Positions 32,121 to 42,708 of a stretch of 64,000 nt of DNA are shown one piece after another. Origin of the DNA: Artemisia argyi (taxonomy: Eukaryota; Streptophyta; Magnoliopsida; Asterales; Asteraceae). The position numbers and the translations under genes are program-made. Below the pieces are notes generated by a model. That model searched no databases. It was not told where the DNA came from and saw only the letters and a list, made by a program, of their open reading frames with translations. The stretch spans positions 89,332,762-89,396,761 of the forward strand of contig CM060694.1 of assembly GCA_030686995.1 (NCBI GenBank), in the 5' to 3' direction. The stretch's first letter is position 1. The number at the start of each line of letters is the position of its first letter.

Positions 32121-33568
32121 TGATGAGGCGAAAAGTGTACCGCTTTTAAGGGGTCATTTATGCCCGAATTTGTAATTATTTGATCAATTATTGCCCTAAA
32201 TAGTTCCTTTTGTCATTTTAAGTACTTTTGAGAGGAAATTTACAAAAAGGAAGCATTTTGGACGTTTTTGGAGCATAAAAGTGAAGAAAACGGCAAAGTT
32301 TCAAAGTCCTTGCTGGGAATAGTACCTGACGACGTCAAGACTTCACACATGACGGCGTCAAGCTTGGCAAAAGAGGTGGAAGTGGAAAATACACATGACA
32401 GCCAGGAACATTTTTAGTGTAATTGACCTGACGGCGTCACCAAGGCTGTCAGGGTCATTTTGCAAGTGACTGCCCAGAGCTTATTCTCAACATGACGACG
32501 TCAAGATTGAATCTAGGCAATATGACCCTTAATTTGGTGGCGAGTTGACGGTGTCAGAAGCTATAACATGACACCGTTAGGATGTATTCTCTATATATAT
32601 TTTTCCAATTTTTCATTCATAAGGTGTGGAACATTAGGAGGAACTTTACCACAAACCCTAGGTCGAATTTTCATCATATTGTAGGGGTTTCAAACCCTTT
32701 TTTCATCCACGTTTGAATAAAGATAAGTCTTCCAATAATCATTCAATATGTCTATGTGTTGTTTGATTCTATCTTATGCTTGTCTTTCTTTTAACATGCT
32801 AGGCTACGTTTTTATTGTGTTTGCTTAGATGTAGTGAACCCTAGATGTTGATGATTGGTTGATGGTTTGTTTATAATTGTTTTGGATGATTGTATTCGAT
32901 GTTAGGCTTAAGAAAACTGGTAGACTTCCATTGCTAACTTGCTTGATCGTCTTAAGAAACATGATGGGAGGTGTACTATGATTTTTGGTTGTATTTAATG
33001 CATAAATGAATTCTAATGATCCTATGTTGGGAGCTTTTAGTTGGCTCAACATAGGAGTGAAGTAGGAGCTTATAGAGTTAGGGAATATTGTACACGGCCC
33101 TACGACTAGTATTAAGGAATATAACCCGGCATCCATGCAATTGTAACAAGCTAATCAACCGGTAAAAGATATCTAGGGAGTAATGAAATCTAAGTAAACA
33201 CATCTTTTCTCATTATTGTTTCCACCACATTAGTTTAATTTCGTTTATTTTTATTTTATTTTGATTGCATTTGTAGTTAATTGGCTTAGTTGACAAGCAA
33301 CTAATTCCGCCCACTCCTTCAAAACCCGAGATTTTACTTGCTTTTATAAAATATTAAAAATACAAAAAAGAATCATCCTCACCTCTAGACCTAGTTTAGT
33401 AGGCTTTCTAATCCTAGCGACACTATTCCTGAATTGAACGATCAATCCCCCGGTACTTGTGACTATACTATACTACAACGATTCGGTACACTGCCTGGCG
33501 GGGATTGAAAGCTTCTCAAGATCCCTTGAGAGGTAAAACCTGTTGCGAGGGCGCAATCCCGCGTATCA
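32121..33568 (+). repeat. G2 5' LTR
   Basis: Contains six TGACGNCGTCA-type palindromes (32327-32579), a TATA box CTATATATAT (32591-32600) and the end GCGTATCA next to the primer site. Confidence 0.9.
32327..32600 (+). promoter_or_regulatory. Six TGACGNCGTCA palindromes and TATA box
   Basis: Copies at 32327, 32350, 32429, 32493, 32546 and 32569, the last two with one or two changes, then CTATATATAT at 32591. TGACG is the core bound by TGA-type bZIP factors, and GACGTC is a bZIP C-box. That role is inferred from known site preferences only. Confidence 0.6.
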
Positions 33569-33574
33569 AGTTTT

Positions 33575-33592
33575 TGGCGTCGTTGCCGGGGA
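33575..33592 (+). other. G2 primer-binding site
   Basis: TGGCGTCGTTGCCGGGGA differs by one base from the TGGCGCCGTTGCCGGGGA form that I remember from Athila-type elements. Confidence 0.85.
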
Positions 33593-33737
33593 ATAGTTAT
33601 TGTCTAGGTTAGAATTTCTTTTTATTAGGTCTACTTGATAGATTCCTTTCTAGTAAAATTTTTATTTTTATTTTAGGTTTTCTTTAGTCTATCTCACTTC
33701 TTTGTTCCTTTGTTCGTAACCATTACCATCCGGCATC

Positions 33738-35970
33738 ATGGAAGGTGGTAATATCTTTGAACCCATCAACCCACCACAACAAAACCACCCACAAAACCCA
33801 CCACTAGCAAACCAACCACCTAGACCCCGAACTTTAGGAGAGTATTCCCGTCCTAGCCACCAAGGCTATCGAAACACCATTGAGCTCACTCAAGGAGCCA
33901 ATGTGTCTCCCTTGCGATCCGACACCATCCGGTTGGTGCAAAGTGGATGTGCATTCCATGGACTTCGTTCCGAAGATCCTAATCAACATCTTAAGGATTT
34001 CCTAAAAATCATAGATTCCATAGACCTTGATTTTGCAACTAGAGAGACAACCCGATTACATCTATTCCAATTCTCTTTACGTGACCAAGCTAGTCAATGG
34101 CTTGAACGTTTACCCGCGGGATCCATCACCTCTTGGGATGATCTCACTTCTCGTTTCCTTGCTCAATTTTTCCCATCGGGGAGAACTACTAAGCTTAGAA
34201 ATGATATCTTGATGTTCTAACAACGTCAAGGTGAAACTCTCTATGAAGCATGGACTCGTTTCAAGGACTTACTCCAAAAAGTCCCTCATCATGGCATAGA
34301 TCTTTTATGACCATATCGATCTCTCCACAAGGCGAACCATTGACCAATCGGCCGGTGGCAAACTACGTGATCTAAGTGCGGAAGAATCATGAGAACTCAT
34401 AGAAGATCTTGCTCTCTATGACAACGAAAGTTGGAATGATCCCCGTGATTTGAACAAAACGGTCAAGGCAATATCTTTGCCTTTGAACAATTCTAGCACT
34501 CTCGACCGTAGGATCATGGAACTTGAGGACCAAGTCAAGTTTCTCATGAAATCCTACGAAGCTCCTAAGCCTTCAAGCCAAGTGAACAAAATCACTTCTT
34601 CATGCGAATTATGTAGTGGTCCCCATGACACTCGTGATTGCTTGGAACTCCCCGGACAAGCTTTTACGGATTACGCATCCTCGCGTACTGACGAAGCGGG
34701 TGACAAGTGGTACACTTTCAAACCCGAGCCAAACCCTTACGGTGATTCCTACAATCCTTCTTGGAAAAATCACCCAAACCTTAGGTGGAAACAAAACCAA
34801 AACATGCCCCAAAACAATTCTTCCAATCCACCTAATCGTTACCAACCAAACGGTCCACCTCTAACTGTACTTTTAACAACAATCCTTCCAATAATTATTG
34901 TAGTACCAATAATCTTGAAGGATTGATATCCAAGTTTATGGCATCTCAAGAAGCTCGTATAGCTAAGTTTGAAACCGAATTCAATCAACAAAAAACGGAG
35001 ATGACCAATAAAATTGACAACTTGTTGAAAGCCCTCAACAACCAAGTGCTTACCACACCTAGGAAGGACACTAGGGACACTAGTAGCGGTATCCAAATTA
35101 AGGACCCCTCGTCATCCAAACACGTCCACTTTGTCATTGTTGTCACCATTAAGCCAATAGATAAGAATATAGAAGAAAGTGACAAGGATGAAGTTGGAAT
35201 AGAAACTGGACCTAAGGATGAGATTAAGGAAGTTGAGGATAATAAGGAAGAAAAGTTAGAGGAATACTTTGATAAGTTGCCCACCAAGGAAGAATGGGAA
35301 TACAATAAGGATCTATTCGATGACCCCGAAACAGCTTACGTCCTTAGTTCACCACTCATCAAAGCGGGTGATCCCTCTAGCATCAACATACCATGCAACA
35401 TTGGGCATATGCATGTGTGGAAAGCTTACATCGATCTTAGGTCTCCAATAAACATTATGACCAGGACCTATTATAAGTGGGTAATGAAGAAGCAACTTGA
35501 ATATAGAATGATGCCCAACACGAGTTGGATGAGTAACTTTGTGGGAAGAGTGAAAGGATTACATGTCATTGTAGGAAACTTCACTTATGTTACCGATTTT
35601 GTGATTGTAGAGGATATTCGTCCGATAATAGATGGTTGCCTAAGTCAAGTAGTGTTCGGAAAACCGTTTGTTGAGGCCTCTAAGATGAATTATGACCCGT
35701 CCCTAGGGATAGTTTGATTCAAGGATGAGAACGATGAAATAGCTTACCAAATGCCCTATAAGATTGAACAAATTCCGTCTTCTATCAAACCTTGAAAAGG
35801 AACACAAGTAAGCGGTTTACTATAGGAATGATGAGGATTGACGTAGAGGAGTAGACTATGTCATGAGTAGAATATTCGGTTTCTACAAGGAATGTTTGAA
35901 ACTAGGTTCGGAATACAAAACTAAGATTAAGGATGACCTAGGAACAGGAACCGATGACGAGGTCACGTAA
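33738..35970 (+). pseudogene. G2 gag-protease ORF, broken
   Basis: Starts MEGGNIFEPINPPQQNHP. The retrotransposon gag core (FHGLRSEDPNQHLKDFL to FFPSGRTTKLRND) spans residues 70-155. There is a stop at 34218 and a decayed stretch to 34450. Then a helix, knuckle CELCSGPHDTRDC (34609 on) and a Pro/Asn-rich linker. After a frame change near 34920 come an acidic linker and a retropepsin-like domain whose active site reads IDLRSPINIM instead of D-S/T-G. A conserved-looking tail (VDYVMSRIFGFYKECLKLG) runs to a TAA at 35970, past a stop at 35715. I remember this gag-protease-tail protein as common in Asteraceae annotations without any polymerase after it. Confidence 0.75.
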
Positions 35971-36015
35971 TTGCCCATGACCTTGAGTCTAGCTATAAGA
36001 CTAGTAAATAAAGAA

Positions 36016-36041
36016 AAGCGCTTCTTGGGAGGCAACCCATG
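36016..36041 (+). other. Conserved block AAGCGCTTCTTGGGAGGCAA...
   Basis: Begins 46 bases after the end of the gag-protease frame. The same 26-bp block, with one difference, begins 45 bases after the stop of the unrelated ORF of G3 (51476-51501). Role unknown; a splice, packaging or translation signal are options. Confidence 0.7.
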
Positions 36042-36402
36042 TTTTGTGTGTTTTTATTTGTTTGGTTTTATTTGTTTTCGTATGCATGTTTTATTTTTAT
36101 TGTTGGTAAATCATGTTTCAAAGTAAATTGTGAAAATGCTTTATTTTGTTTTTAACTTCGTTTTAATTACATATAAAAGTATTTTGCAAAAGCTAAGTGT
36201 AAGGGAAATCAAAATTTGTTTATAAGAACGAAAATGAGCATGATTCACTACAATATTAAATGAGCACGTATATTAGTAATTGTTTGAGTCAAATGCTTGT
36301 ATCGAGTCATAATGATGTTTTGCAGGATTTTCCAGGAAATAAGGCATAAGTTTTTCCAGAAATTTTCCAGAAACTTAACATAAGATTTTTCCAGGAACAT
36401 TC

Positions 36403-36516
36403 TGACGGCGTCAGGAGTTACAACCTGACGGCGTCAGGTACTAAAATTCTAAAAATTTTGCGAGTTTTGTTTAAACCGGAGTCTTAAAGTTTTTTTTGAT
36501 TCTTTAGTATATATAG
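36403..36516 (+). promoter_or_regulatory. Internal promoter-like module of G2
   Basis: Two perfect TGACGGCGTCA palindromes (36403-36413, 36426-36436) precede GTATATATAG (36507-36516), repeating the LTR design inside the element. Downstream is a 34-codon frame (36589-36693, start MIYISGVKLSKF) too short to judge. Confidence 0.5.
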
Positions 36517-36738
36517 ATTGCCGCCGATTTTACGCGAGGTTTTCCTTGATTGTTTTCTCAGGTTTAACAGGTTATATATGACAAGAAGATGATTTATATT
36601 TCTGGAGTGAAGCTTTCAAAGTTCATTTTCTTGGAAGAAGATCTAACCTTGTTGACACACTACCCACACCGAACGAATCAGGGGAGTATTTGATTTCATT
36701 CTTTTACCTTACTTACTTTTACATCCTTTAATTGAACA

Positions 36739-36775
36739 TTGGGGACAATGTTCATCCTAAGTGTAAGGGGAGGGT
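36739..36775 (+). other. Internal purine tract with GGACAATGTT
   Basis: GGGGACAATGTTCATCC is followed by AAGTGTAAGGGGAGGG. AAGTGTAAGG also occurs near 36198, 37672 and 38351, the last just before the 3' LTR. G3 has the same arrangement at 51778-51811. Looks like a central second-strand primer. Confidence 0.5.
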
Positions 36776-38365
36776 AAATGATGATACCTTATATGATACG
36801 ATTATGCTTGAGTTTGTTTGTTTGATAGTAGGTATGTAATAAAACTAAGAGAAATACTTGCTAGGGCAATTTTAGCGCCAAATTTAAAATTTTTTACAAC
36901 ATTTAGGAGTGAAACTTTAGCCTTAAAAGCGTCTCATGGATAGGAGTTGTATGACTAGCGCAAAACCGTACCACTTAAAAAATTTTCCACCCAAATATGT
37001 GAGGTTCGCCTTTAGATTTGATAGGAAAAGCATTCATTATTAGTGCTTATGAGTGTACCGGTAGTATTTAGATTCTAGAACTTGCGTTAGTGATGCATCC
37101 CGAGACCGCTAGTGAGAATACATTCGTATAGTAGGATTTACTACATGATAAGAGGCATTAGGATCACCCTTGTGTTTAAACCCGTATCATAATTACTTGA
37201 CCATTTAAGTCATATTACTTGACTAGCAAAGTCAATTAATTTTCCCACACCTTAGCGTTGTACTCATTTTTAGTACACGATACCCCTAGTACACCCCTCC
37301 GAGCCTATCTTTTCGTTTCTAACTTTAAGCATTTTACTTAAAGGAAGAATTTGTTTACAATCCACCCAAATGTGCAATCAAATCGCCTTAGCCTTCCTTG
37401 TATGCACTAATTTTTAGTGCATTATTGTTACATGTTTAAACCCTTAGTTAATTATCTAATTGATTACATGGTTTCTAAGTCGAGTCATATCTTGTACATA
37501 TTGTTTTGGGACGATTGGGACTCATGGGTAAAGTACTAGTAATATGGAGTCATGGGGAAGACATAATTTATTACCCCCATATGTGCGTTAATATTTAAAA
37601 AGTACTCCAAGTGTTTTGATTATCTTGATTCGAGTCATTAGAGTAGTTTATTGTAAAGTATGTAAAAATTCAAGTGTAAGGGGAATGCAAATTCCCTATG
37701 ATGTATTATTTTGGATGGTATGGTAAAAGTGTATTAAAAAAAAAAAAAAAAAAAAAAATCGAAAAAAATAAAGAAAAGGAAAAGAAAAAAAAAAGTAGAA
37801 AAAGAAAGAGAAAAACATACGGACTAGCATCCCGTTTCATTCTATGTTTGTTTTATGTTTTTGTTATTTTTGATTTATTAGCTTAAGTCGAGTCGAGTCT
37901 TGGCTTAGCAACGCCATATTGTACATGTAATGAACCAAGACGATTAACTCGCCACCCGTAAATATTGCCTTTATCCAACAAAACCGTGTTTCCCATATCC
38001 CTACACCTAACATTATAACCATTTAAAAGACCTCTTTGATAGTTTATCCTAGGTGCTTACGCCAAATGGTGGAGGTTTGATCCTTTCCCAAGCATATGGT
38101 AATCTATTTGCTATGACAGGTAGTGAGAAATGTTTTCCATTTCCTTATTGTGATATATACTTTATTAGACCCGAGAGATGTGAGTATCTAAACACTATTT
38201 GTGAGGTGCTAGTGTATGACCTCCGTGCTTGTTTTTGGTTTTTAGTGGAACATTTATTTGTTGTAATTACTTTTATATTAGTGTTAAATGACCCCTAACT
38301 TGTACTTTGATTAGAATAAAAGCGCATTTGCTTGAGGACAAACAAATCTCAAGTGTAAGGGTATT
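36776..38365 (+). other. G2 3' interior, non-coding
   Basis: No gene. An A-rich low-complexity stretch at 37736-37815 and two AAGTGTAAGG words; the last 15 bases before the LTR (AAGTGTAAGGGTATT) serve as a weak purine tract. Confidence 0.5.
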
Positions 38366-39814
38366 TGATGAGGCGAAAAGTGTACTGCTTTTAAGGGGTC
38401 ATTTAAGCCCGAATTCGTAATTATTTGATCAATTATTGCCCTAAATCATTCCTTTTGTCATTTTAGGTACTTTTGAGAGGAAATTTACAAAAGGAAGCAT
38501 TTTGGACGTTTTGGGAGCATAAAAGTGAAGAAAACGGCAAAGTCTCAAAATTCTTGCTGGGAACAGTACTTGACGACGTCAAGACTTCACACATGATGGC
38601 GTCAAGCTTGGAAAAAGAGGTGGAAGTGGAAAATACACGTGAAGGCCCAGAACATTTTTAGTGTAATTGACCTGACGGCGTCACCAAGGCCGTCAGGGTC
38701 ATTTTGCAAGTGACGGCCCAGAGCTTATTCTCAACATGACGACGTAAAGACTGGATCTAGGCAATACGACCCTTAATTTGGCGGCGAGTTGACGGCGTCA
38801 GAAGCTATAACATGACGCCGTCAGGATGTATTCTCTATATATATTTTTTTCCAAATTTTCATTCATAAGGTGTGGAACATTAGGAGGAACTTTACCGCAA
38901 ACCCTAGGTCGAATTTTCATCATATTGTAGGGGTTTCAAACCCTTTTTTCATCCATGTTTGAATACAGATAAGTCTTCCAATAATCATTCAATATGTCTA
39001 TGTGTTGTTTGATTCTATCTTATGCTTGTCTTTCTTTTAACATGCTAGGCTAGGTTTTTATTGTGTTTGCTTAGATGTAGTGAAACCTATATGTTGATTA
39101 TTGGTTGATGGTTTGTTTATAATTGTTGTGGATGATTGTATTCGATGTTAGGCTTAAGAAAACTGGAAGACTTCCATTGGTAACTTGCTTGAACGTCTTA
39201 AGAAACATGATCAGAGGTGTACTACGATTTTTGGTTGTATTTAATGCATAAGTGAATTCTAATGATCCCATGTTAGGAGCTTTTAGTCGGCTCGACATAG
39301 GAGTGAAGTAGGAGCTTATAGAGTCAGGGAATATTGTACACGGCCTACGACTAGTATTAAGGAATATAATCCGTCATCCATGCAATTGTAACAAGCTAAT
39401 CAACCGGTAAAAGATATCTAGGGAGTAATGAAATCTAAGTAAACACATCTTTTCTCATTATTGTTTCCACCACATTAGTTTAATTTCATTTATTTTTATT
39501 TTATTTTGATTGCATTTGCAGTTAATTGGGTTAGTTGACTAGCAACTAATTCCGCCCACTCCTTCAAAACCCGAGATTTTACTTGCTTTCATAAAATACT
39601 AAAAATACGAAAAAGAATCATCCCTCACCTCTAGACCTAGTTTAGTAGGCTTTCTAATCCTAGCGACACTATTCATGAGTTGAACGATCAATCCCCCAAT
39701 ACTTGTCACTATACTATACCACAACGATTAGGTACACTGCCTGGCAGGGATTGCAAGCCTCTCAAGATCCCTTGAGAGTTAAAACCTGTTGCGAGGGCAC
39801 AATCCCGCGTATCA
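38366..39814 (+). repeat. G2 3' LTR
   Basis: 1449 bp, TGATGAGG...GTATCA, with six TGACGNCGTCA-like palindromes (about 38571-38820) and a TATA box. Followed by target copy ATTGA. Confidence 0.9.
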
Positions 39815-39833
39815 ATTGACCAAACCCAAATGG

Positions 39834-40301
39834 TCAACATTGCAAGTAAACATAAGAAATGAAGAACACCCAATTGATGATCAGGTATTTCGTCAACTTG
39901 TTTACCCGCTGCTCCTCCATTTTTGCCCGAAGCTCCGCCTTGTTTGCCCTGTTCTCGTCCTCGTTTGCTCTGTGCTCCTCAAAGTCAGCTAGCTCTTGCT
40001 CTAATGCAAGCACATCTTTCAAAGCATCCCAGGACCTAATTAAACTAGGGATTATGTCTAGAGATCGTTCGCACATAGGAGGGTCCACCCAACTTATGAA
40101 CGGACAGTTAGAATTCTGTAAAATGAAGGAAATGTTAATAAAATGAAAAATATATAGGCAACTTGTAAAATGTAACAATGTTTTGTTTTGATCAAGAGTG
40201 AAACTTACGTATGTCGGGCATGAATAGAAACGACGATCAGGATTCCTGTTCGTCCAAGATGTTCGTACTATAGCTTGAAGACCACAGGTGCAAAGAGCCA
40301 T
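39834..40301 (-). CDS. GRF-type zinc-finger, single-pass membrane protein
   Basis: Exon 1 is 40301-40209 (31 codons, MALCTCGLQAIVRTSW...); exon 2 is 40115-39834. A 93-bp GT-AG intron (40208-40116) lies between codons. The spliced protein is 124 aa. Residues 4-42 match the GRF zinc-finger pattern (C-x-C-G, N-P-D-R-R-F-Y-x-C-P, then C-P-F-x-S-W-V-D). A charged helix follows (about 60-100), then a hydrophobic C-terminal segment LIINWVFFISYVYL, the usual plan of short plant GRF proteins. GRF fingers are thought to bind single-stranded nucleic acid; the tail suggests membrane anchoring. No lesion is visible. G2 sits 14 bp past the stop codon. The intron has no stop and is a multiple of three, so retention gives 155 aa. 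Confidence 0.7.
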   Translation of the reverse strand: MALCTCGLQAIVRTSWTNRNPDRRFYSCPTYVSFTLDQNKTLLHFTSCLYIFHFINISFILQNSNCPFISWVDPPMCERSLDIIPSLIRSWDALKDVLALEQELADFEEHRANEDENRANKAELRAKMEEQRVNKLTKYLIINWVFFISYVYLQC

Positions 40302-40370
40302 TTTTTTGGATGAATAAGATGATGAGCATTAATAGTAGGTGTGGGTGTGCAATAACGGCCGATTAATCAT

Positions 40371-40380
40371 GTTATATAAG
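40371..40380 (-). promoter_or_regulatory. TATA box of the GRF gene
   Basis: Minus-strand CTTATATAAC lies 70-79 bp before the ATG at 40301. Confidence 0.5.
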
Positions 40381-40564
40381 AATGAAATAAGGAAAACTTT
40401 GTTGCAAAGAATGTTCCTCAACAAAAAGGTAGTTGTGCTAGTGGGCATGTCATGTTGATTTGATGGCGGGAAAAGTGAAGTAACGAAAATACACTCATGT
40501 GGATCGCACGTGAGGACTAAATAGCGGGTGTTAGTAACAATCGTTAGCAAAAATGGGGGATTTA

Positions 40565-40680
40565 ACAGCTCAAGGACATTTCTCGCAAAAAAAGTAAAGG
40601 TTAGGTACACAGGTTGCATAATTTTTCGCTCGAGGACATTTCTAGCAAAATCAACAAAGTTTAGGGACATTTTTGCAGTT
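40565..40680. repeat. Tandem duplication, period 60 bp
   Basis: CTCAAGGACATTTCTCGCAA and CTCGAGGACATTTCTAGCAA start units at 40569 and 40629; each ends with a TTAGG word. Confidence 0.8.
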
Positions 40681-41484
40681 TACGCTAATTTAAATTATTT
40701 CCGCATGTCTTTTAAATTTTTGTTTGTTTGTTTTCTTAAGTATTTGTAATTTGTATTTTTATTTAATGAATGAAATATTATTTAAGGGGTTATTTAATGA
40801 ATGAAATATTAGTTTAAGGGGTTAATTTGTAATTTGTATTTTTTTAAAGAAAGGTTGGTCACAAATAATGGTGTTATGATAAGGGGTGATTTTAGCGTGT
40901 TGATGTTAAAATATTAAAGCTGAGGTGACAATACTTTTGTTGGTGTTATGACACCTTAGCCTCTTATGGGTATTTACTTTACTAAATTAAATAGTTAGAT
41001 ATAAAATTAACCACTTATTAGAGAAAATGTAGTTTTAATGAGTCACTCAGTTATGACACCCTTATTTTCTACAAATTTTATTGTGAAAAACAAGGAAAAC
41101 AATGATCGAGTTCAAATCAACGTTTTCCAACAAAATGTTTTGCAAAAAATCCCTTATTTTATAACGTAACAAGAAAGACTCCAAACAAATTTTAGTTGTT
41201 TTCCTTTGTAACCCACAATAATCATTCACTTTCTTCACAATAGAAAATACAAACTTCAACTAAACGCGTTTTTTATGTTTTCAAGTATTTTGTGTATATA
41301 AATTTTCCTTCATAATTTTTACAAAACTAGAGATAGAAAATAAGAGAATTTTTTCTCCAACTAAACATACCCAAAAGGTTTTGAGCCTTCAGTTAGTTTT
41401 AATTGAGTTAAAATTCTCTATCTTAATTAAAATATGATACTAAAAATACTTCTCATTTTCTTATTTTACTTTTTTTTTTTTTCA

Positions 41485-41734
41485 TTCAGGCTATGTTTGA
41501 TGTGGAGCTTTTTGAAACTTTTTGGGGCGATGGGCGGTGAGAAACGAGCTTTTTGATTTTTAGTATTCATTTGACAAAAATCAGTGAGCTTTGCTACTTT
41601 TTAGAAATGTTCATTTTTCAAATGTTTCTTTAAGAAACGGTGAGTTGTGACTAATGCTCACGACTACTGCTCATAGCTTACTACTACTGCTTACAGCTAA
41701 AAGTTCACTGCTACTGCTTATAGCTAAGGACACT
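41485..41734. mobile_element. Possible DNA-transposon end, cut by C3
   Basis: CAGGCTATGTTTGATGTGGAGC followed by GAGCTTTTTG words looks like one end of a hAT-like or similar MITE. C3 interrupts it at 41735; the other end is not in the window. Repeats of CTACTGCT(C/T)A occur at 41660-41725. Confidence 0.3.
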
Positions 41735-42622
41735 GTTGGGTCACTGAATTCCCCAATCTTTTTCTAACAAGGATTTGAACGTAAAATCCCCTAAGTGTAA
41801 ACAAGTCACTGAGTGAACAGTAACTCAGTGAGTCATCTTCAGGATGCTTAGACCGAGCCTAAGAAGAAAGGTTCTCCATTCAGTGAGGCGGAACTCAGTG
41901 AAGTGTGATCTAAGCCAAGAAGAAGGTGATGGGTTCAGTGAGGATGACAATAACTCACTGAACCCCATGACTCCTCAACAACTTCATAGTACTGAAGATT
42001 GATGACAAGAAGACTGAAGTTTAGGCGGGACTGGGCGGGAAAGTTTGAGCTGCATTATTAAAGTGCTTTATCACTTTAATGTCAAACTTTCCCAAAATGG
42101 TTAAAACCAGTCTGTCATCAGAAAATGTCTTTTGGACTTAACTCAATGAAGGTTCCTTGCCAGAAGAATAATATCTTTCAAGATATTGTTAAGGAACCTT
42201 TATGTCCAATGTATAACTAGTTGTTCTATACTTGTGTATAAATAGGTAGCATAAGAGAGGAGTTAAAGTTGACAAGTTTGTGCAATTAATGCAAAGAATT
42301 CACAAACCACTTTTACTCCTCCAAAGAACAACACAACCATTGAGATTGCTCAGTGGGTCCTGAAAGTTGTCACTCAACATAGATTGAGTTTAGTGAGGAG
42401 TCCATACCATACTTGTCGTTTTCAATCCCAAGTGTTATTCCGCAAACACTTGGGTACGATTCTTTTTGATTAACTTCTAATAAAGAATTAAACGTTGGAA
42501 AATATTATCTCTTATATTTACGTTACTTTATTGTTAATCATTTAATACATCTTTGTTTAAAGTCATACAACTTGGTTACTTTAGCTTTGTAGTTACTGTT
42601 AACCAAGTAAAAGGGACCAACA
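41735..42622 (+). repeat. C3 5' LTR
   Basis: 888 bp, TGTTGGGTCACTG...GGGACCAACA, two bases before the primer site. TATAAATA at 42237-42244. U3 is rich in TCACTGA words: TCACTGAGT (41806-41814) and ACTCAGTGA (41823-41831) are perfect inverted arms around 8 bases, with more copies to 41970. Confidence 0.8.
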
Positions 42623-42624
42623 AG

Positions 42625-42637
42625 TGGTATCAGAGCC
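42625..42637 (+). other. C3 primer-binding site
   Basis: TGGTATCAGAGCC, complementary to initiator Met-tRNA, two bases after the LTR. Confidence 0.9.
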
Positions 42638-42708
42638 TCTGATTTGTAAAACTTAAACCTGTTTTTAAAACTTAAGAGTGCTCAAGTTTTTAAAATCTAG
42701 ATCCCACT

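Larger units (their letters stand above)
32121..39814 (+). mobile_element. G2: Ty3-like LTR element with gag and protease remnant only
   Basis: Perfect 5-bp duplication ATTGA (32116-32120, 39815-39819). LTRs of 1448 and 1449 bp, TGATGAGG...GTATCA. The interior of 4.8 kb has a TGGCGTCG-type primer site, a broken gag-protease frame, and 2.4 kb of non-coding DNA with signals. No RT, RNase H or integrase. The gag fold, the CX2CX3HX4C knuckle and the primer type fit the Athila/Tat side of Ty3. LTRs differ by about 5 percent over the first 220 bp by eye, so it is older than G3 and C1. Confidence 0.9.
40302..41480. other. Upstream and intergenic DNA, no gene
   Basis: Contains the GRF promoter region, a tandem duplication (40565-40680) and AT-rich DNA with short direct repeats (TTTAATGAATGAAATATTA near 40760 and 40795). 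No coding signal. Confidence 0.5.
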
